In this document: positions 36,466 to 45,752 of the stretch, in pieces
Numbering within the stretch: the first letter of the stretch is position 1
Layout of the letters: every line of letters begins with the position of its first letter
From: an uncultured Paracoccaceae bacterium
GTDB taxonomy: Bacteria; Pseudomonadota; Alphaproteobacteria; Rhodobacterales; Rhodobacteraceae
Assembly: GCA_937931795.1 (NCBI GenBank)
Contig: CALHAP010000180.1
Span: 1 to 48,640, forward strand
DNA length: 48,640 bases
Direction: 5' to 3'
Program-made: the position numbers and the translations under genes
The notes under the pieces: generated by a model
The model's database searches: none
What the model was told of the DNA's origin: nothing
The model's input: only the letters and a program-made list of their open reading frames with translations

Positions 36466-37143
36466 CTATTCGCCATCCGCCGCTGGCGTGTTTTGCCGAG
36501 GGCCGTAGTCTGCAAATGCAACAATAACCTCAGACATCTGATCATCCGTCAACAGCGTGGGCGTGCCGGTCATTTGGGCAAGCGTATAGACCCGCGCGAG
36601 GTTTTCGAGCTCTTCCATGCGCCACAGCGCACGCGCGAGGGTTTCGCCGGTGACAATTGCGCCGTGGTTCGCCAGCAGGCAGGCGCGCCGGTCTGTCAGT
36701 GCTTTGGTGGCCATCTCGGCCAGCTCACGGCTGCCGAACAGCGCATAATCGACCAGCGGGACATCATTGCCCCCAAATGCTGCGACCATGTAGTGACACG
36801 CAGGGATCGGGCGGCGCTGAATGGCCAGCGCGGTGGCATGGGCGGGATGCGCATGGACGACCGCGATTTGGTCCGGGTTCGCCCGCAGGATCGCCTGATG
36901 AAAGCGCCATTCACTGCTGGGGGGATAGGTCCCTGTCAGATCTGGGTCGCCATCAAGCGGCACGCGGCACATCATGTCGGGCCGCAAATCGTCATAGGGC
37001 ACGCCCGAAGGGGTAATGATCATCTGATCCCCGCACCGGACCGAGATGTTACCAGAGGTGCCTTGGTTCAAACCTGATGAGACCATCCACCGACAGCCAT
37101 CTATGATAGCCTGACGCAGGGTCTGATCGGCATCCGGCGTCAT
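36466..37143 (-). CDS. Class II aldolase/adducin family, sugar-phosphate aldolase
   Basis: This 225-residue zinc enzyme resembles L-fuculose-1-phosphate aldolase. It would cleave a ketose-1-phosphate to dihydroxyacetone phosphate and an aldehyde. The phosphate loop GLNQGTSGNISVR (25-37), TPSG (44-47), Glu78 in SSEWRFH, His98 and His100 in VVHAHPAH and His160 in LLANHG are the expected phosphate, acid and zinc positions. The ATG overlaps the regulator stop (ATGA). Downstream of MtnK and MtnA it fits the aldolase of a 5-deoxyribose or methylthioribose DHAP shunt. MtnB dehydratase, a relative, is less likely because no other methionine-salvage gene is present. Confidence 0.85.
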   Translation of the reverse strand: MTPDADQTLRQAIIDGCRWMVSSGLNQGTSGNISVRCGDQMIITPSGVPYDDLRPDMMCRVPLDGDPDLTGTYPPSSEWRFHQAILRANPDQIAVVHAHPAHATALAIQRRPIPACHYMVAAFGGNDVPLVDYALFGSRELAEMATKALTDRRACLLANHGAIVTGETLARALWRMEELENLARVYTLAQMTGTPTLLTDDQMSEVIVAFADYGPRQNTPAADGE

Positions 37144-38135
37144 GGCGCATCCTGCAACAAAAGCGCGGCCGAGGCCGAACACGTGACAAGATGCGTGACA
37201 TAACCGCCCAGCATGGCAGCGCGCGTGGCGGGCACGCGGTCTATGCCCGCTGACACCAACATGCCCATATCCTTGTCGCGCATTTGATCCAGTGAGACAC
37301 CGATCATCCGGTCTTCGATCGGGGCAGGCATGGCCGCACCGTCTTGATCAATGATGCGCCCGCAAATCACGCCCGCAGCCCCTTTGTCGCGCATCTGCGC
37401 CAGCGTTGCGTGATCCAACAGGCCGGTCATGGCGATATGGCTGTCGGGGTCGGTTGTCCCAGCAGCAAAGATTGTCTTCTTGCACTGCGCAACCTTTTCA
37501 AGCTGATGGGCGATCATTGGTTCTGCTTTCAGCGTCTCGCAAAGCTCTGCCGAAGACAGCAAAAGCGGGGCGTGCAGGTTGTCACATTTTGCCCCGAACC
37601 TTTGCGCCAGTGTAGCCGCACAGTTTTCTGCGGCAAAACCGATTTCCGAGGGCTTCGAGCCGATCAATTGCACGATGGTCACATCCTCCAACGCCAGCTT
37701 GGGGGCGATTTCAGCCAAGCGGTAGATCGTCTCGCCCCATGCGATGCCAAGCTGGTCACCGGGGTTCAAAAAGTTGGGCAACCAATCCGAGGCGGCTTGC
37801 ACAACCCGCTCTTTCGAGCGGCTGGCAGAAGCTATGTCCGTGGGGACGATCAAGGCATCCTCGATGCCAAACTTGGCTTTGAGATCAAAGGCCAGCTGGT
37901 TATTGCGAAAAACATCGCTGTCCAACGTCACGCGCACATAATCGCGGCGGCGTGCTTCGGCCAGATAATTCACCACCGATGCGCGGCTGATATTCAGGCG
38001 CTTGGCGATGTCCCCTTGATTGAGGCCATCATGGAAATAGAGCCATGCGGCTTCGATGATATTGTCCTCAAGGCGTGACACACGACCCAAGCTGCTACCA
38101 GTTGGTTTCGGCGGGACCGCGGCTGGTGCTGGCAT
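37140..38135 (-). CDS. SorC/DeoR-type sugar-binding transcriptional regulator
   Basis: This 331-residue protein has an N-terminal helix-turn-helix (YFHDGLNQGDIAKRLNISRA, about residues 33-52) and a C-terminal phosphosugar-binding domain of the SorC family (LGIAWGETIYRLAE, VQLIGSKPSEIGF, GVICGRIIDQDG). It begins directly at the mtnA stop and overlaps the aldolase gene. It probably controls both arms of the island by binding the inverted repeat at 40535-40567, with a pathway sugar phosphate as effector. Confidence 0.88.
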   Translation of the reverse strand: MPAPAAVPPKPTGSSLGRVSRLEDNIIEAAWLYFHDGLNQGDIAKRLNISRASVVNYLAEARRRDYVRVTLDSDVFRNNQLAFDLKAKFGIEDALIVPTDIASASRSKERVVQAASDWLPNFLNPGDQLGIAWGETIYRLAEIAPKLALEDVTIVQLIGSKPSEIGFAAENCAATLAQRFGAKCDNLHAPLLLSSAELCETLKAEPMIAHQLEKVAQCKKTIFAAGTTDPDSHIAMTGLLDHATLAQMRDKGAAGVICGRIIDQDGAAMPAPIEDRMIGVSLDQMRDKDMGMLVSAGIDRVPATRAAMLGGYVTHLVTCSASAALLLQDAP

Positions 38136-39239
38136 CTAGGCCTCCGGTTTGGACAGATCTGGGAACATCGAGGCTAGCGCTTCGGGGGTCGCCTTACAGA
38201 TGCCGCGTTCCGTGATCAAGCCTGTGACCAAGCGGTTTGGGGTGACGTCAAAGGCCGGATTGCCGCCCGGCGTGCCTTCGGGGGTGACTTGCACAACACC
38301 AAGTGTCCCGTCCTCAAACGTGCCTTGGATGTGGGTCGTTTCGCGGGGGCTGCGGTCTTCAATTGGGATCTCGGCAACGCCGTCATCAACGGTCCAGTCG
38401 ATGGTGGGGGACGGCAGGGCCACATAAAACGGCACGCCATTATCATGGGCCGCTAGCGCCTTGAGATAGGTGCCGATCTTGTTGCACACGTCACCACGCC
38501 GCGTCGTGCGGTCGGTGCCGACGATCACCATGTCGACCTGCCCGTGCTGCATCAAATGCCCGCCCGCATTGTCGGTGATATAGGTGTGAGGAACCCCGTG
38601 GCTGCCCAGCTCCCACGACGTCAGCGCGCCTTGGTTGCGGGGCCGCGTTTCATCGACCCATACATGCAGCGGGATGCCCGCGTCATGGGCGTGATACATC
38701 GGGCTGGTGGCTGTGCCCCAATCGACGGTGGCGATCCAACCGGCATTGCAATGGGTTAGCAGGCGCACAGGTTCGCCTGCGGGCTTCTTGGCGGCAATCT
38801 CGCGGATCAGGGTCAATCCGTGTTCGCCAATCTGACGGTTGATCTCGACATCCTCATCGGCAATGTCATGGGCCATCGTTAATGCTGCAATCGCCCGGTC
38901 CGCGGGGGCCAAGGTGCGCAGTGCCGCGCGGCACCGGTTCAACGCCCATCGCAAGTTGATAGCTGTCGGGCGCGTTGCATTCAAGCAGTCCCACGCGGCA
39001 TCCATGTTTCTGTCGGACGGGTCAAGTTTCATCGCCAATGCCATACCGTAGGCCGCCGTGGCCCCAATCAACGGCGCGCCACGCACACGCATCTCAACGA
39101 TGGAATCCTCAAATTCCTTCATTGTCTTGACCTGCCGGATCACGAATTCATAGGGCAGCGAGCGTTGATCGATGATTTCCAGAACATCATCGTCATGGTT
39201 CCACCACAGCGAGCGGTAGTGCGTGCCTTTGACCTTCAT
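38136..39239 (-). CDS. mtnA: S-methyl-5-thioribose-1-phosphate isomerase
   Basis: This 367-residue aldose-1-phosphate isomerase converts methylthioribose-1-phosphate, and in some bacteria 5-deoxyribose-1-phosphate, to the ketose form. [18 protein letters not shown] (51-68), Cys164 in LLTHCNAGW and Asp243 in [19 protein letters not shown] match the known catalytic positions. The related eIF2B subunits lack these residues. It overlaps the mtnK stop by ATGA. No mtnN, mtnP, mtnC or mtnD is near, so the pathway here may serve imported sugar rather than methionine salvage. Confidence 0.93.
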   Translation of the reverse strand: MKVKGTHYRSLWWNHDDDVLEIIDQRSLPYEFVIRQVKTMKEFEDSIVEMRVRGAPLIGATAAYGMALAMKLDPSDRNMDAAWDCLNATRPTAINLRWALNRCRAALRTLAPADRAIAALTMAHDIADEDVEINRQIGEHGLTLIREIAAKKPAGEPVRLLTHCNAGWIATVDWGTATSPMYHAHDAGIPLHVWVDETRPRNQGALTSWELGSHGVPHTYITDNAGGHLMQHGQVDMVIVGTDRTTRRGDVCNKIGTYLKALAAHDNGVPFYVALPSPTIDWTVDDGVAEIPIEDRSPRETTHIQGTFEDGTLGVVQVTPEGTPGGNPAFDVTPNRLVTGLITERGICKATPEALASMFPDLSKPEA

Positions 39240-40492
39240 AGGAAATCCTTTTCATTGAATGCCCGCGCGAGCGATGTCAGGTCTTTTGGTGTGTGCAGCG
39301 TGTCTGCCGTCAAAATCAGCGTTGTGCCCATTTCGATATTGCGGGCTTCCAGCGGGGCGCGGATGCTGGTGTCTTCGATACTTTCAAAGTCAGCGTTGTG
39401 GGCCAGTGATAGGCAGCGGCGGTGCATCTCGATCCCGCAGAACCGCAGGGCATCTGACCAGATGCCCTCCAGCACAGCGTCACATGCGCTTGCGCTGCTC
39501 TGACCCTGATCCTCGAACAACGCTTGGGAGTACAACATGCCGGTCCGCTCTGTCTGCCACAGGTGGCGGAATTCCTGCTCAAACGTCGTAAAGCAGTCTT
39601 CGATCACGCTGAGGATCCACGTTTGATAGGTGGCCAAATCGGTGCCGCGATGAGCAGGCTGGCTAAAGTAGGCCATCAGGTAGTTCGCCGCTAACATCCC
39701 AATATCGAACCCCATCGGCCCGTATTGCGCAAACTCAGGGTCGATGACGCGGCTTTGCGTGTCTATCGACATAATAGACCCCGAATGCAGGTCGCCATGC
39801 AGCATCGTCTCTGTGGTGCTGGCAAATTTCGCCAGCATGGATTGCGCGACACGTTTGAGGTCAATGTTGGCGCGCAAACTTCTGACAATCGGGTCCAGCT
39901 CAGGCGTATGATTGTTCATTTCGGCATCAAAATAGGGGTCCGTAAAAACCAACCCTTCGGTGATCGCGGGGATTTCGACATTGCCCGCGAACAGCGCAAC
40001 ATCGGCTTTTTTGTCAGGACTTTTCATCGACAATTCAGAGCCACGAAACGCCATGCGGGCACAAAAGGTGCCGCAGAACGCGCCCAAACCCGCAACTGTC
40101 TCGCCTGCGATCAGCTTGGTGCGCAAGATCACATGCGGCGACAAAAACTCCATCACGATCAGCGCCTGATCTTCGTCGAAATGATAAATTTCGGGCACCG
40201 ATCCGGGGTCGCGCAGCGCCTGACGGGTCAGCGCGTGGTATTCATAATAAGCGCGGTACAGCGGCAGCGGCCAACTGTCGCCCACCAGCCGCACGTAGGG
40301 CAGAGCCTGCTTGACGATCACGCTGCCTTTGGCGCTTTGCACAATGAACACGAGGTTCAGGTTGCCGTCACCAACCTCTCTGACGCTCCACTGCTGCGCA
40401 TCTTCACCTAGCTGTTCTATCAACGCAGGCAGATGCGCCAGCCGGTCCGGGAGGGTCTGCGTATCGAGTGCAAGATAGGCTGTCTGTGTCAT
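39236..40492 (-). CDS. mtnK: S-methyl-5-thioribose kinase
   Basis: This 418-residue kinase of the aminoglycoside-phosphotransferase fold phosphorylates methylthioribose, or 5-deoxyribose, at the anomeric hydroxyl. Family marks are [11 protein letters not shown] (41-51), [12 protein letters not shown] with Lys61, the catalytic loop [10 protein letters not shown] with Asp234, and [17 protein letters not shown] with Asp251. It is first in the minus-strand operon; TCC-GGATCCC lies before the ATG with GGAGGGATCC as ribosome site. It shares the divergent promoter with the ABC transporter. Confidence 0.93.
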   Translation of the reverse strand: MTQTAYLALDTQTLPDRLAHLPALIEQLGEDAQQWSVREVGDGNLNLVFIVQSAKGSVIVKQALPYVRLVGDSWPLPLYRAYYEYHALTRQALRDPGSVPEIYHFDEDQALIVMEFLSPHVILRTKLIAGETVAGLGAFCGTFCARMAFRGSELSMKSPDKKADVALFAGNVEIPAITEGLVFTDPYFDAEMNNHTPELDPIVRSLRANIDLKRVAQSMLAKFASTTETMLHGDLHSGSIMSIDTQSRVIDPEFAQYGPMGFDIGMLAANYLMAYFSQPAHRGTDLATYQTWILSVIEDCFTTFEQEFRHLWQTERTGMLYSQALFEDQGQSSASACDAVLEGIWSDALRFCGIEMHRRCLSLAHNADFESIEDTSIRAPLEARNIEMGTTLILTADTLHTPKDLTSLARAFNEKDFL

Positions 40493-40534
40493 TGGATCCC
40501 TCCTGTTAGCCCCCTAATTCATGCTGAAACTATG

Positions 40535-40567
40535 CATTTAGTCAATAGACAGATAAGTTGACAAATG
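40535..40567. promoter_or_regulatory. Inverted repeat in the divergent promoter, candidate SorC-type operator
   Basis: CATTTAGTCAA (40535-40545) and TTGACAAATG (40558-40567) are inverted copies, one base out of register at the outer end, 12 bases apart. Each arm contains a -35-like hexamer: TTGACT facing mtnK and TTGACA facing the transporter. A repressor bound here would block both operons. Confidence 0.55.
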
Positions 40568-40587
40568 AATATTCTAAGCCCTACGCT
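40558..40587 (+). promoter_or_regulatory. Predicted sigma-70-type promoter of the transporter operon
   Basis: TTGACA (40558-40563), an 18-base spacer and TACGCT (40582-40587) lie 47 bases before the ABC ATPase ATG. The -35 is perfect and overlaps the inverted repeat. The call rests on consensus only. Confidence 0.45.
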
Positions 40588-40634
40588 AAAGTTCTGGCGG
40601 GGTGTTTGCCCCAATCACAGGATGAACGGCACAG

Positions 40635-42146
40635 ATGAAAACCTGCGAAATCATAGGTCTAGAAAAGTCCTTTGGCGGGAATCACGTTTTGCGCGGCATT
40701 GATATGCATCTGAGCGCCGGTGAGGTGGTTGTCCTTATGGGGGCTAACGGTGCTGGCAAGTCAACGCTGGTCAAAGTGCTGTGCGGTTTTCATGACCATG
40801 ATGGTGGCAGCATGCAGCTTGACGGGGTTGCCTATTGCCCCGCCGACGCGGCTGATGCGATTTCACACGGCGTTGTCACGGTGCACCAATCCATCGACGA
40901 CGGGGTGATCCCCGATCTGGATGTGGCAACCAACCTGATGTTGAACCAGCTGACAGAACCGGGCGCCGGGCTGCTGGTGCGCGACGGCGCGCTGCGGCGT
41001 GCTGCGCAAAAGGTGGCCGATAATATGGGGCTTCGCATGGATGTGCGCACCAAGGTCGCGGACCTGTCCGTGGCTGACCGGCAGATGATCGCGATTGCGC
41101 GCGCCATGGCCTATGACCCCAAGGTTCTTATCCTTGATGAACCCACATCGTCACTGTCGGCGTCAGAGGCGGACAGGTTGTTCACGCTGGTCGACCGCTT
41201 GCGCACGCAGGGCGTGGCGATCCTGTATATCTCGCACCGCATGTCCGACATCCGCCGCATCGCGGACCGGATCGTGTGCATGCGTGACGGTGAAATCTCC
41301 GGCACCTTTGAGCACGCCCCGCTGGACTATAGTGGCGCTGTCACCGCGATGCTGGGCCACAGCATGACCGATGTGGACATCGACGTGCAGCATGGTGGGC
41401 AACCCATTCTGGAGATCGACGCCCTCTCTTTGTCAGGTAGTGCGCAGACCGTTTCGTTCAGCGCACAGGACGGTGAGGTCATTGCGATCACGGGCCTTTT
41501 GGGCAGCGGCAAGAGCGCATTGGCGGATATCATCTTTGGTCTTCAAAGCCCTAAGAGCGGACAGATGCGGATCGCAGGGCAACCCTACGCGCCGCAAAGT
41601 GCGGCGCAGGCTGTCGCGGCTGGGGTCTTCATGTCGTCCAAGGATCGCAGCACCAACGCGGTGATCCCCGACTTTGACATTGCCAACAACATGACGCTAC
41701 CGTTTCTGAGCCAGTTCAGCCGCGCAACACTGCTTAGCACCCGCGCGCAACGCGCAGCGGCCCAGGACATGATCGCCCGCCTAGGGATCGTTTGCCAATC
41801 AGATGACGATGGCATCGGGACGCTGTCTGGCGGCAACCAGCAAAAGGTGATGATCGGACGGTGGCTGCTGAAAGACTGCCGCGTGCTACTGTTGGATGAG
41901 CCGTTTCAAGGGGTCGATATCGGCGCGCGTCGCGACATTGGTGCGCATATCCGCGCGACTGCCAAGGGGCGGGCAACTTTGGTCTTTGTGGCCGAACTGG
42001 ACGAAGCGCTCGAGATCGCTGACCGGATTATTGTGCTGAATGAAGGCGCAATCGCAGGCCAACATGAAAACCGCGGCGTGGATATGGAGGCACTGATAGC
42101 ACAGGTCTCTGGCCCCCTTGGCGCGCAACAACAAGTGAACACATAG
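40635..42146 (+). CDS. Sugar ABC transporter ATPase, RbsA/MglA type
   Basis: This 503-residue protein has two tandem ATPase domains. The first has Walker A GANGAGKST (36-44) and LILDEPTSSLS, with a degenerate signature LSVADRQ. The second has GLLGSGKSALA, a full LSGGNQQKV signature and LLLDEPFQGVDIG. This asymmetry is normal for carbohydrate-uptake CUT2 ATPases. It powers import through the permease that starts at the very next base. Confidence 0.93.
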   Translation: MKTCEIIGLEKSFGGNHVLRGIDMHLSAGEVVVLMGANGAGKSTLVKVLCGFHDHDGGSMQLDGVAYCPADAADAISHGVVTVHQSIDDGVIPDLDVATNLMLNQLTEPGAGLLVRDGALRRAAQKVADNMGLRMDVRTKVADLSVADRQMIAIARAMAYDPKVLILDEPTSSLSASEADRLFTLVDRLRTQGVAILYISHRMSDIRRIADRIVCMRDGEISGTFEHAPLDYSGAVTAMLGHSMTDVDIDVQHGGQPILEIDALSLSGSAQTVSFSAQDGEVIAITGLLGSGKSALADIIFGLQSPKSGQMRIAGQPYAPQSAAQAVAAGVFMSSKDRSTNAVIPDFDIANNMTLPFLSQFSRATLLSTRAQRAAAQDMIARLGIVCQSDDDGIGTLSGGNQQKVMIGRWLLKDCRVLLLDEPFQGVDIGARRDIGAHIRATAKGRATLVFVAELDEALEIADRIIVLNEGAIAGQHENRGVDMEALIAQVSGPLGAQQQVNT

Positions 42147-43163
42147 ATGACGCGCGAGACCCTTCTTAACTTTGCGATCCGGTTCGGCTTTCTGATCCTG
42201 CTCTTTGGACTGGTGATCTATTTCAGCCTGTCGGCCAACGGCTTTGCATCGCCCCGCTCTGCGGCGTTCATCCTGCAATCCGTGGCGATCACGGGCATTT
42301 TGGCACTGGGTGTCACCTGCACCTTGGTCGTGGACGGGTTCGATTTATCCATCGGGTCGGTAGCGACATCCGCGTTGATGCTGTCGGCTTATGCGATGGT
42401 CATTCTTGAAATGTCAGCCGGATCCGCGGTGCTGCTGTGTTTGCTGATGGGGGCCGTTGTTGGGCTGATCAACGGGCTGTTAATCGTGAAGTTCAAGGTG
42501 CCGGACCTGCTGGCGACGCTCGGGATGATGTTCCTGTTGATCGGCTTGCAGCGCATCCCGACGCAGGGCAATTCCATCGCCACGGGCATGAAATTGGCCG
42601 ATGGCAGCACCGCCGAAGGAACATTTTCGGCAGCATTCCTATGGCTGGGGCGGCACCGCTTTGATCTGGTCGTCGAACGGTTGGTGCCGATGCCTGTGGT
42701 CATCTTCTTGATCACTGCTGTGGTGATCTGGGTGTTTCTTGAGCTGACCCGCCATGGCCGCCTGATGTACGCCATCGGATCGAACGAGCGTGCCGCCGCC
42801 TTGGTCGGCGCCAATGTGAGCCGCTATAAAATTGCGGCCTATATGATTTCGGGTGTCACCGCCTCTATCGGGGGCATCTTACTGGCCGCGCGGCTGGGGC
42901 GTGGTGATATCGCCAGCGGGAATAACCTGCTGCTCGACAGTGTGGCCGCTGCTTTGATCGGGTTCGCCGTGTTGGGTGCGGCGCGCGCAAATGCCTTTGG
43001 CACCGCAATCGGTGCGCTGTTTGTGGGCATCTTGTTGCAGGGTCTCACGATGATGAATGCCCCATACTACACCCAAGATTTCGTCAAAGGCGCGGTGCTC
43101 GTTCTGGCCCTTGTCTTTACCTTCTACCTGAGCGCCAAAAGAAGCGCGGGTGGGAAAACCTAA
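42147..43163 (+). CDS. Sugar ABC transporter permease, RbsC type
   Basis: This 338-residue inner-membrane protein has eight to ten hydrophobic spans and the CUT2 permease motif GVTCTLVVDGFDLSIGSVAT near residue 53, plus AIGSNERAAALVGANVSRYK, the loop that contacts the ATPase. The ATG directly follows the ATPase stop. Sequence family members carry pentoses and deoxyhexoses as free sugars. Confidence 0.93.
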   Translation: MTRETLLNFAIRFGFLILLFGLVIYFSLSANGFASPRSAAFILQSVAITGILALGVTCTLVVDGFDLSIGSVATSALMLSAYAMVILEMSAGSAVLLCLLMGAVVGLINGLLIVKFKVPDLLATLGMMFLLIGLQRIPTQGNSIATGMKLADGSTAEGTFSAAFLWLGRHRFDLVVERLVPMPVVIFLITAVVIWVFLELTRHGRLMYAIGSNERAAALVGANVSRYKIAAYMISGVTASIGGILLAARLGRGDIASGNNLLLDSVAAALIGFAVLGAARANAFGTAIGALFVGILLQGLTMMNAPYYTQDFVKGAVLVLALVFTFYLSAKRSAGGKT

Positions 43164-43188
43164 AACCAACATAATGGGAGGAAAAATT

Positions 43189-44229
43189 ATGTTACGACGT
43201 CAGGCTATGAAACTCATGGGGTCGGTCGCGCTGTTGACCGGATTGGGCAGTGCGGCAGTTGCAGACATGCCTGCCCCATTGGACAATGCAGGCGATGTAA
43301 AGATTGCCTTGGTGCGGTATCTGTCCACAGGCGACTTTTTCCAGTCCTATCTGTCTGGCGTGGAGACGCAGGCGGCGGCCATCGGCTTGGACCTGCGGGT
43401 GTTTGACAGCCGTCAGGACGCAGCCCTTCAGGCGGATATGGTTGATCAGGCGATCGCATTGGGCGTGGACGGGATTATCATTCAGCACGGGTTGACGGAG
43501 TCGATGAAAGACGCGGCTCAACGCGCTGTTGATGCAGGCATCAGTGTTGTGGCGTTTGATGTGAACGTCGAAAACGAGGCCATTCCGCAAATTGAACAGT
43601 CGGACTACCTTCTGGGCAAGCTCGCGTTGGAGCAGGCATTGGCTGATCACGGCAACGCCTTTACGGCGGGCTATGTCTATGTCCCCGGTATCGCGCCGCT
43701 GGATCGCCGCGATGTGGCGTGGGAAGAGGTGAGAGCTGCCAATCCCGACATCACCGAAGCGGCTGTGTTCGGCACGCTCGACAACCCGATTGCGAACTCT
43801 GTTGCGAACCAGGCCCGTTCGGTTTTGCAGGCAAATCCGAATATCTCGGTTGTCTTCGCACCCTACGATGAATTCGCCAAAGGCGTGAAAATCGCGGTGG
43901 ACGAGGCTGGCATGACCGATGACGTGGATATCTATTCCGCCGATGTCTCTACCGCTGACATTTCAGCGATGCGCGAGCCCGGTTCTGCATGGGTTGCGAC
44001 GGTTGCGACCAACCCATCGGTTGTGGGCGAGGTTTCGGTGCGTGCCCTTGCGCTGCTGCTGACAGGCGAAGACCCCGGCGCCAGCGTTGTGGTCCCACCG
44101 ACCTTGATCACGCAGGATTTTCTGAATGAGCAGGATATCCGCAATATGGATGATCTGGGAGCAAAGATGCCCCAATTCCAACACGCGGATGTGGCGATGG
44201 CCGATTGGATGCCACTGCCTGTGCGCTAA
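43189..44229 (+). CDS. Periplasmic sugar-binding protein, RbsB family
   Basis: This 346-residue protein has a signal peptide (MKLMGSVALLTGLGSAAVA, cleavage near VADM) and a type I periplasmic-binding fold: DVKIALVRYLSTGDFFQSYL, LGVDGIIIQHGLTESMKDAA, ISVVAFDVNVENEAIPQIEQ. GGGAGGA lies 6 bases before ATG 43189; earlier in-frame ATGs overlap the permease end and lack such a site. It captures the imported sugar. Its ligand cannot be read from sequence. Confidence 0.92.
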   Translation: MLRRQAMKLMGSVALLTGLGSAAVADMPAPLDNAGDVKIALVRYLSTGDFFQSYLSGVETQAAAIGLDLRVFDSRQDAALQADMVDQAIALGVDGIIIQHGLTESMKDAAQRAVDAGISVVAFDVNVENEAIPQIEQSDYLLGKLALEQALADHGNAFTAGYVYVPGIAPLDRRDVAWEEVRAANPDITEAAVFGTLDNPIANSVANQARSVLQANPNISVVFAPYDEFAKGVKIAVDEAGMTDDVDIYSADVSTADISAMREPGSAWVATVATNPSVVGEVSVRALALLLTGEDPGASVVVPPTLITQDFLNEQDIRNMDDLGAKMPQFQHADVAMADWMPLPVR

Positions 44230-44238
44230 GCACCTCGA

Positions 44239-44268
44239 CTGCGGCTCACCCGGTGTGGTGGGCCGCAG
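44239..44268 (+). other. Stem-loop after the binding-protein gene
   Basis: CTGCGGCTCACC, a six-base loop and GGTGGGCCGCAG form a 12-bp stem with a single G-T pair, starting 9 bases after the stop. No T-run follows, so it is more likely an mRNA stabiliser or partial terminator that lets the binding protein be made in excess over the genes downstream than a full terminator. Confidence 0.65.
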
Positions 44269-44291
44269 ATCATGCCTTCAAGGACTAGACG

Positions 44292-44735
44292 ATGCTTATT
44301 GGAATTGACCCTGAAACCACGCCGGACCTGCTGCATTGTCTTGCCCAGATGGGTCACGGGGACGAAATTGCTGTGGTGGATGCGAATTATCCGGCGGTAG
44401 CCACGGCGGCCTTTTGTACGCACACGGCGGTTTTGCGGTATCCGGGCCACGATGCGCCCCAGGTCATCGACATCATCACCAAACTCATGCCGATTGACCC
44501 CTTCCACGACTATGCGGCGCTGCGCATGCAGGTGGATAATGCGCCCGATGACATGAACGCGGCCCATACCGCCGTTTGGGACATTTTAAATGCCCGCAAG
44601 CCCCAAGACGCGGCGTTGTCGAGCCTTTCACGGCAAGAGTTCTACGCACAGGCCCGGCGTAGCTTTGCTGTTGTTCAATGTCAGGAAGCCCGCCCATTTG
44701 GCTGCTTCATTCTACGCAAGGGTGTCATTTTCTAG
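44292..44735 (+). CDS. RbsD/FucU-family sugar mutarotase
   Basis: This 147-residue protein is closest in pattern to FucU: GIDPETTPDLLHCLAQMGHG at the N terminus, His22 in GHGDEI and Asp30 in VVDANYPA as catalytic positions, and MPIDPFHDYAALRMQ. It interconverts anomers of free sugars. Placed after the transporter, it would supply MtnK with the anomer it phosphorylates. This argues for a reducing sugar as substrate. Confidence 0.88.
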   Translation: MLIGIDPETTPDLLHCLAQMGHGDEIAVVDANYPAVATAAFCTHTAVLRYPGHDAPQVIDIITKLMPIDPFHDYAALRMQVDNAPDDMNAAHTAVWDILNARKPQDAALSSLSRQEFYAQARRSFAVVQCQEARPFGCFILRKGVIF

Positions 44736-44819
44736 GCCCTCTTTCACCCGTTCCCCGACCTCATGGTCCTTAGCCTTATCGAAACCGACGAACGAAGTTG
44801 GTCCAAGCGGAGTTTTGCA

Positions 44820-45752
44820 ATGAAGAACGAAAAGACCACCGAGGACATCGCGCTCGGTATCCGCAGGCGTGTGTTTGAACACGCAATGCGCAACAATGGC
44901 GGCTATCTCAGTCAGGCCTGTTCGGCAGCTGAACAGCTGGCTTGGCTGTATAATGAAGAGCTGAACCTAGGCGCCCCCACGTTGCCGATGATCCCCAAGC
45001 CGTTCGAGGGCGTGCCCCATGCGGACAATCCCAACTACCATACTGGCGCGGGGTACAATGGCCCGTTTGAGGCGGATCTCGACCGGCTGTTCATCGCCCC
45101 TGCGCATTATGCGCTGGTGGCCTACGCCACGTTGATCGAGGTGGGTCGCATGGCCCCCGAAGGATTGGAGATGTTCAACAAGGACGGCTCTAGCGTCGAG
45201 ATGATCGGGGCCGAACATTCACCCGGCATGGAGGTACACAACGGCACTCTGGGCATTGGGCTGTCCACCGCCGCTGGTCTGGCATGGGGCCGGCAGAAAC
45301 GCGGCGAGACAGGAAAAACATGGGTTTATATGTCAGACGGTGAAGTGCAGGAAGGCCAGACTTGGGAGGCGATCCAGTGTTGCGCGCATCACAAGATTGA
45401 CAGCGTCAAAGCGATTATGGACGTGAACCGCCAGCAATGTGACGGCGCGATGGACAGCGTGATGGAAGTGGGTGATATCCGCGCCAAGATGGAGCAATTC
45501 GGTGCCGTCGTGGCCGAATGTGACGCCCATGATTTGAACGCCATGCGGGATGCGGCACGCACCCCGCACGCGGGCAAGCCGCTGATCATTCTAGCCCATT
45601 CCAACCCGTTCCACGCGATGCCGATCTTGGAAGAACGCTTTCCACGCCTGCACTACGTGCGTTTCAAATCCGAAGAAGAACGCGCGCGGATGAACACCTC
45701 TATTGCGGACGCTTTGGGCGTCGACCCCATTGACTACGAAGGAGCCCACTGA
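44820..45752 (+). CDS. Transketolase, N-terminal (thiamine-diphosphate) subunit
   Basis: This 310-residue protein equals the N-terminal half of transketolase. The thiamine-diphosphate/magnesium motif runs from SDGE (172-175) to Asn203 in IMDVNRQQ, and EMIGAEHSPGMEVHNGTLG is the conserved loop. GGAG lies 9 bases before ATG 44820. The second half is a separate gene starting at its stop (TGATG). Split transketolases of this kind include the apulose-4-phosphate transketolase AptAB and DXS-like enzymes; the substrate here is unknown. Confidence 0.9.
   Translation: MKNEKTTEDIALGIRRRVFEHAMRNNGGYLSQACSAAEQLAWLYNEELNLGAPTLPMIPKPFEGVPHADNPNYHTGAGYNGPFEADLDRLFIAPAHYALVAYATLIEVGRMAPEGLEMFNKDGSSVEMIGAEHSPGMEVHNGTLGIGLSTAAGLAWGRQKRGETGKTWVYMSDGEVQEGQTWEAIQCCAHHKIDSVKAIMDVNRQQCDGAMDSVMEVGDIRAKMEQFGAVVAECDAHDLNAMRDAARTPHAGKPLIILAHSNPFHAMPILEERFPRLHYVRFKSEEERARMNTSIADALGVDPIDYEGAH

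Noticed and set aside
38136-39239. eIF2B-type subunit instead of MtnA
   Set aside because: Cys164 and Asp243 of the isomerase are present and the gene is coupled to mtnK.
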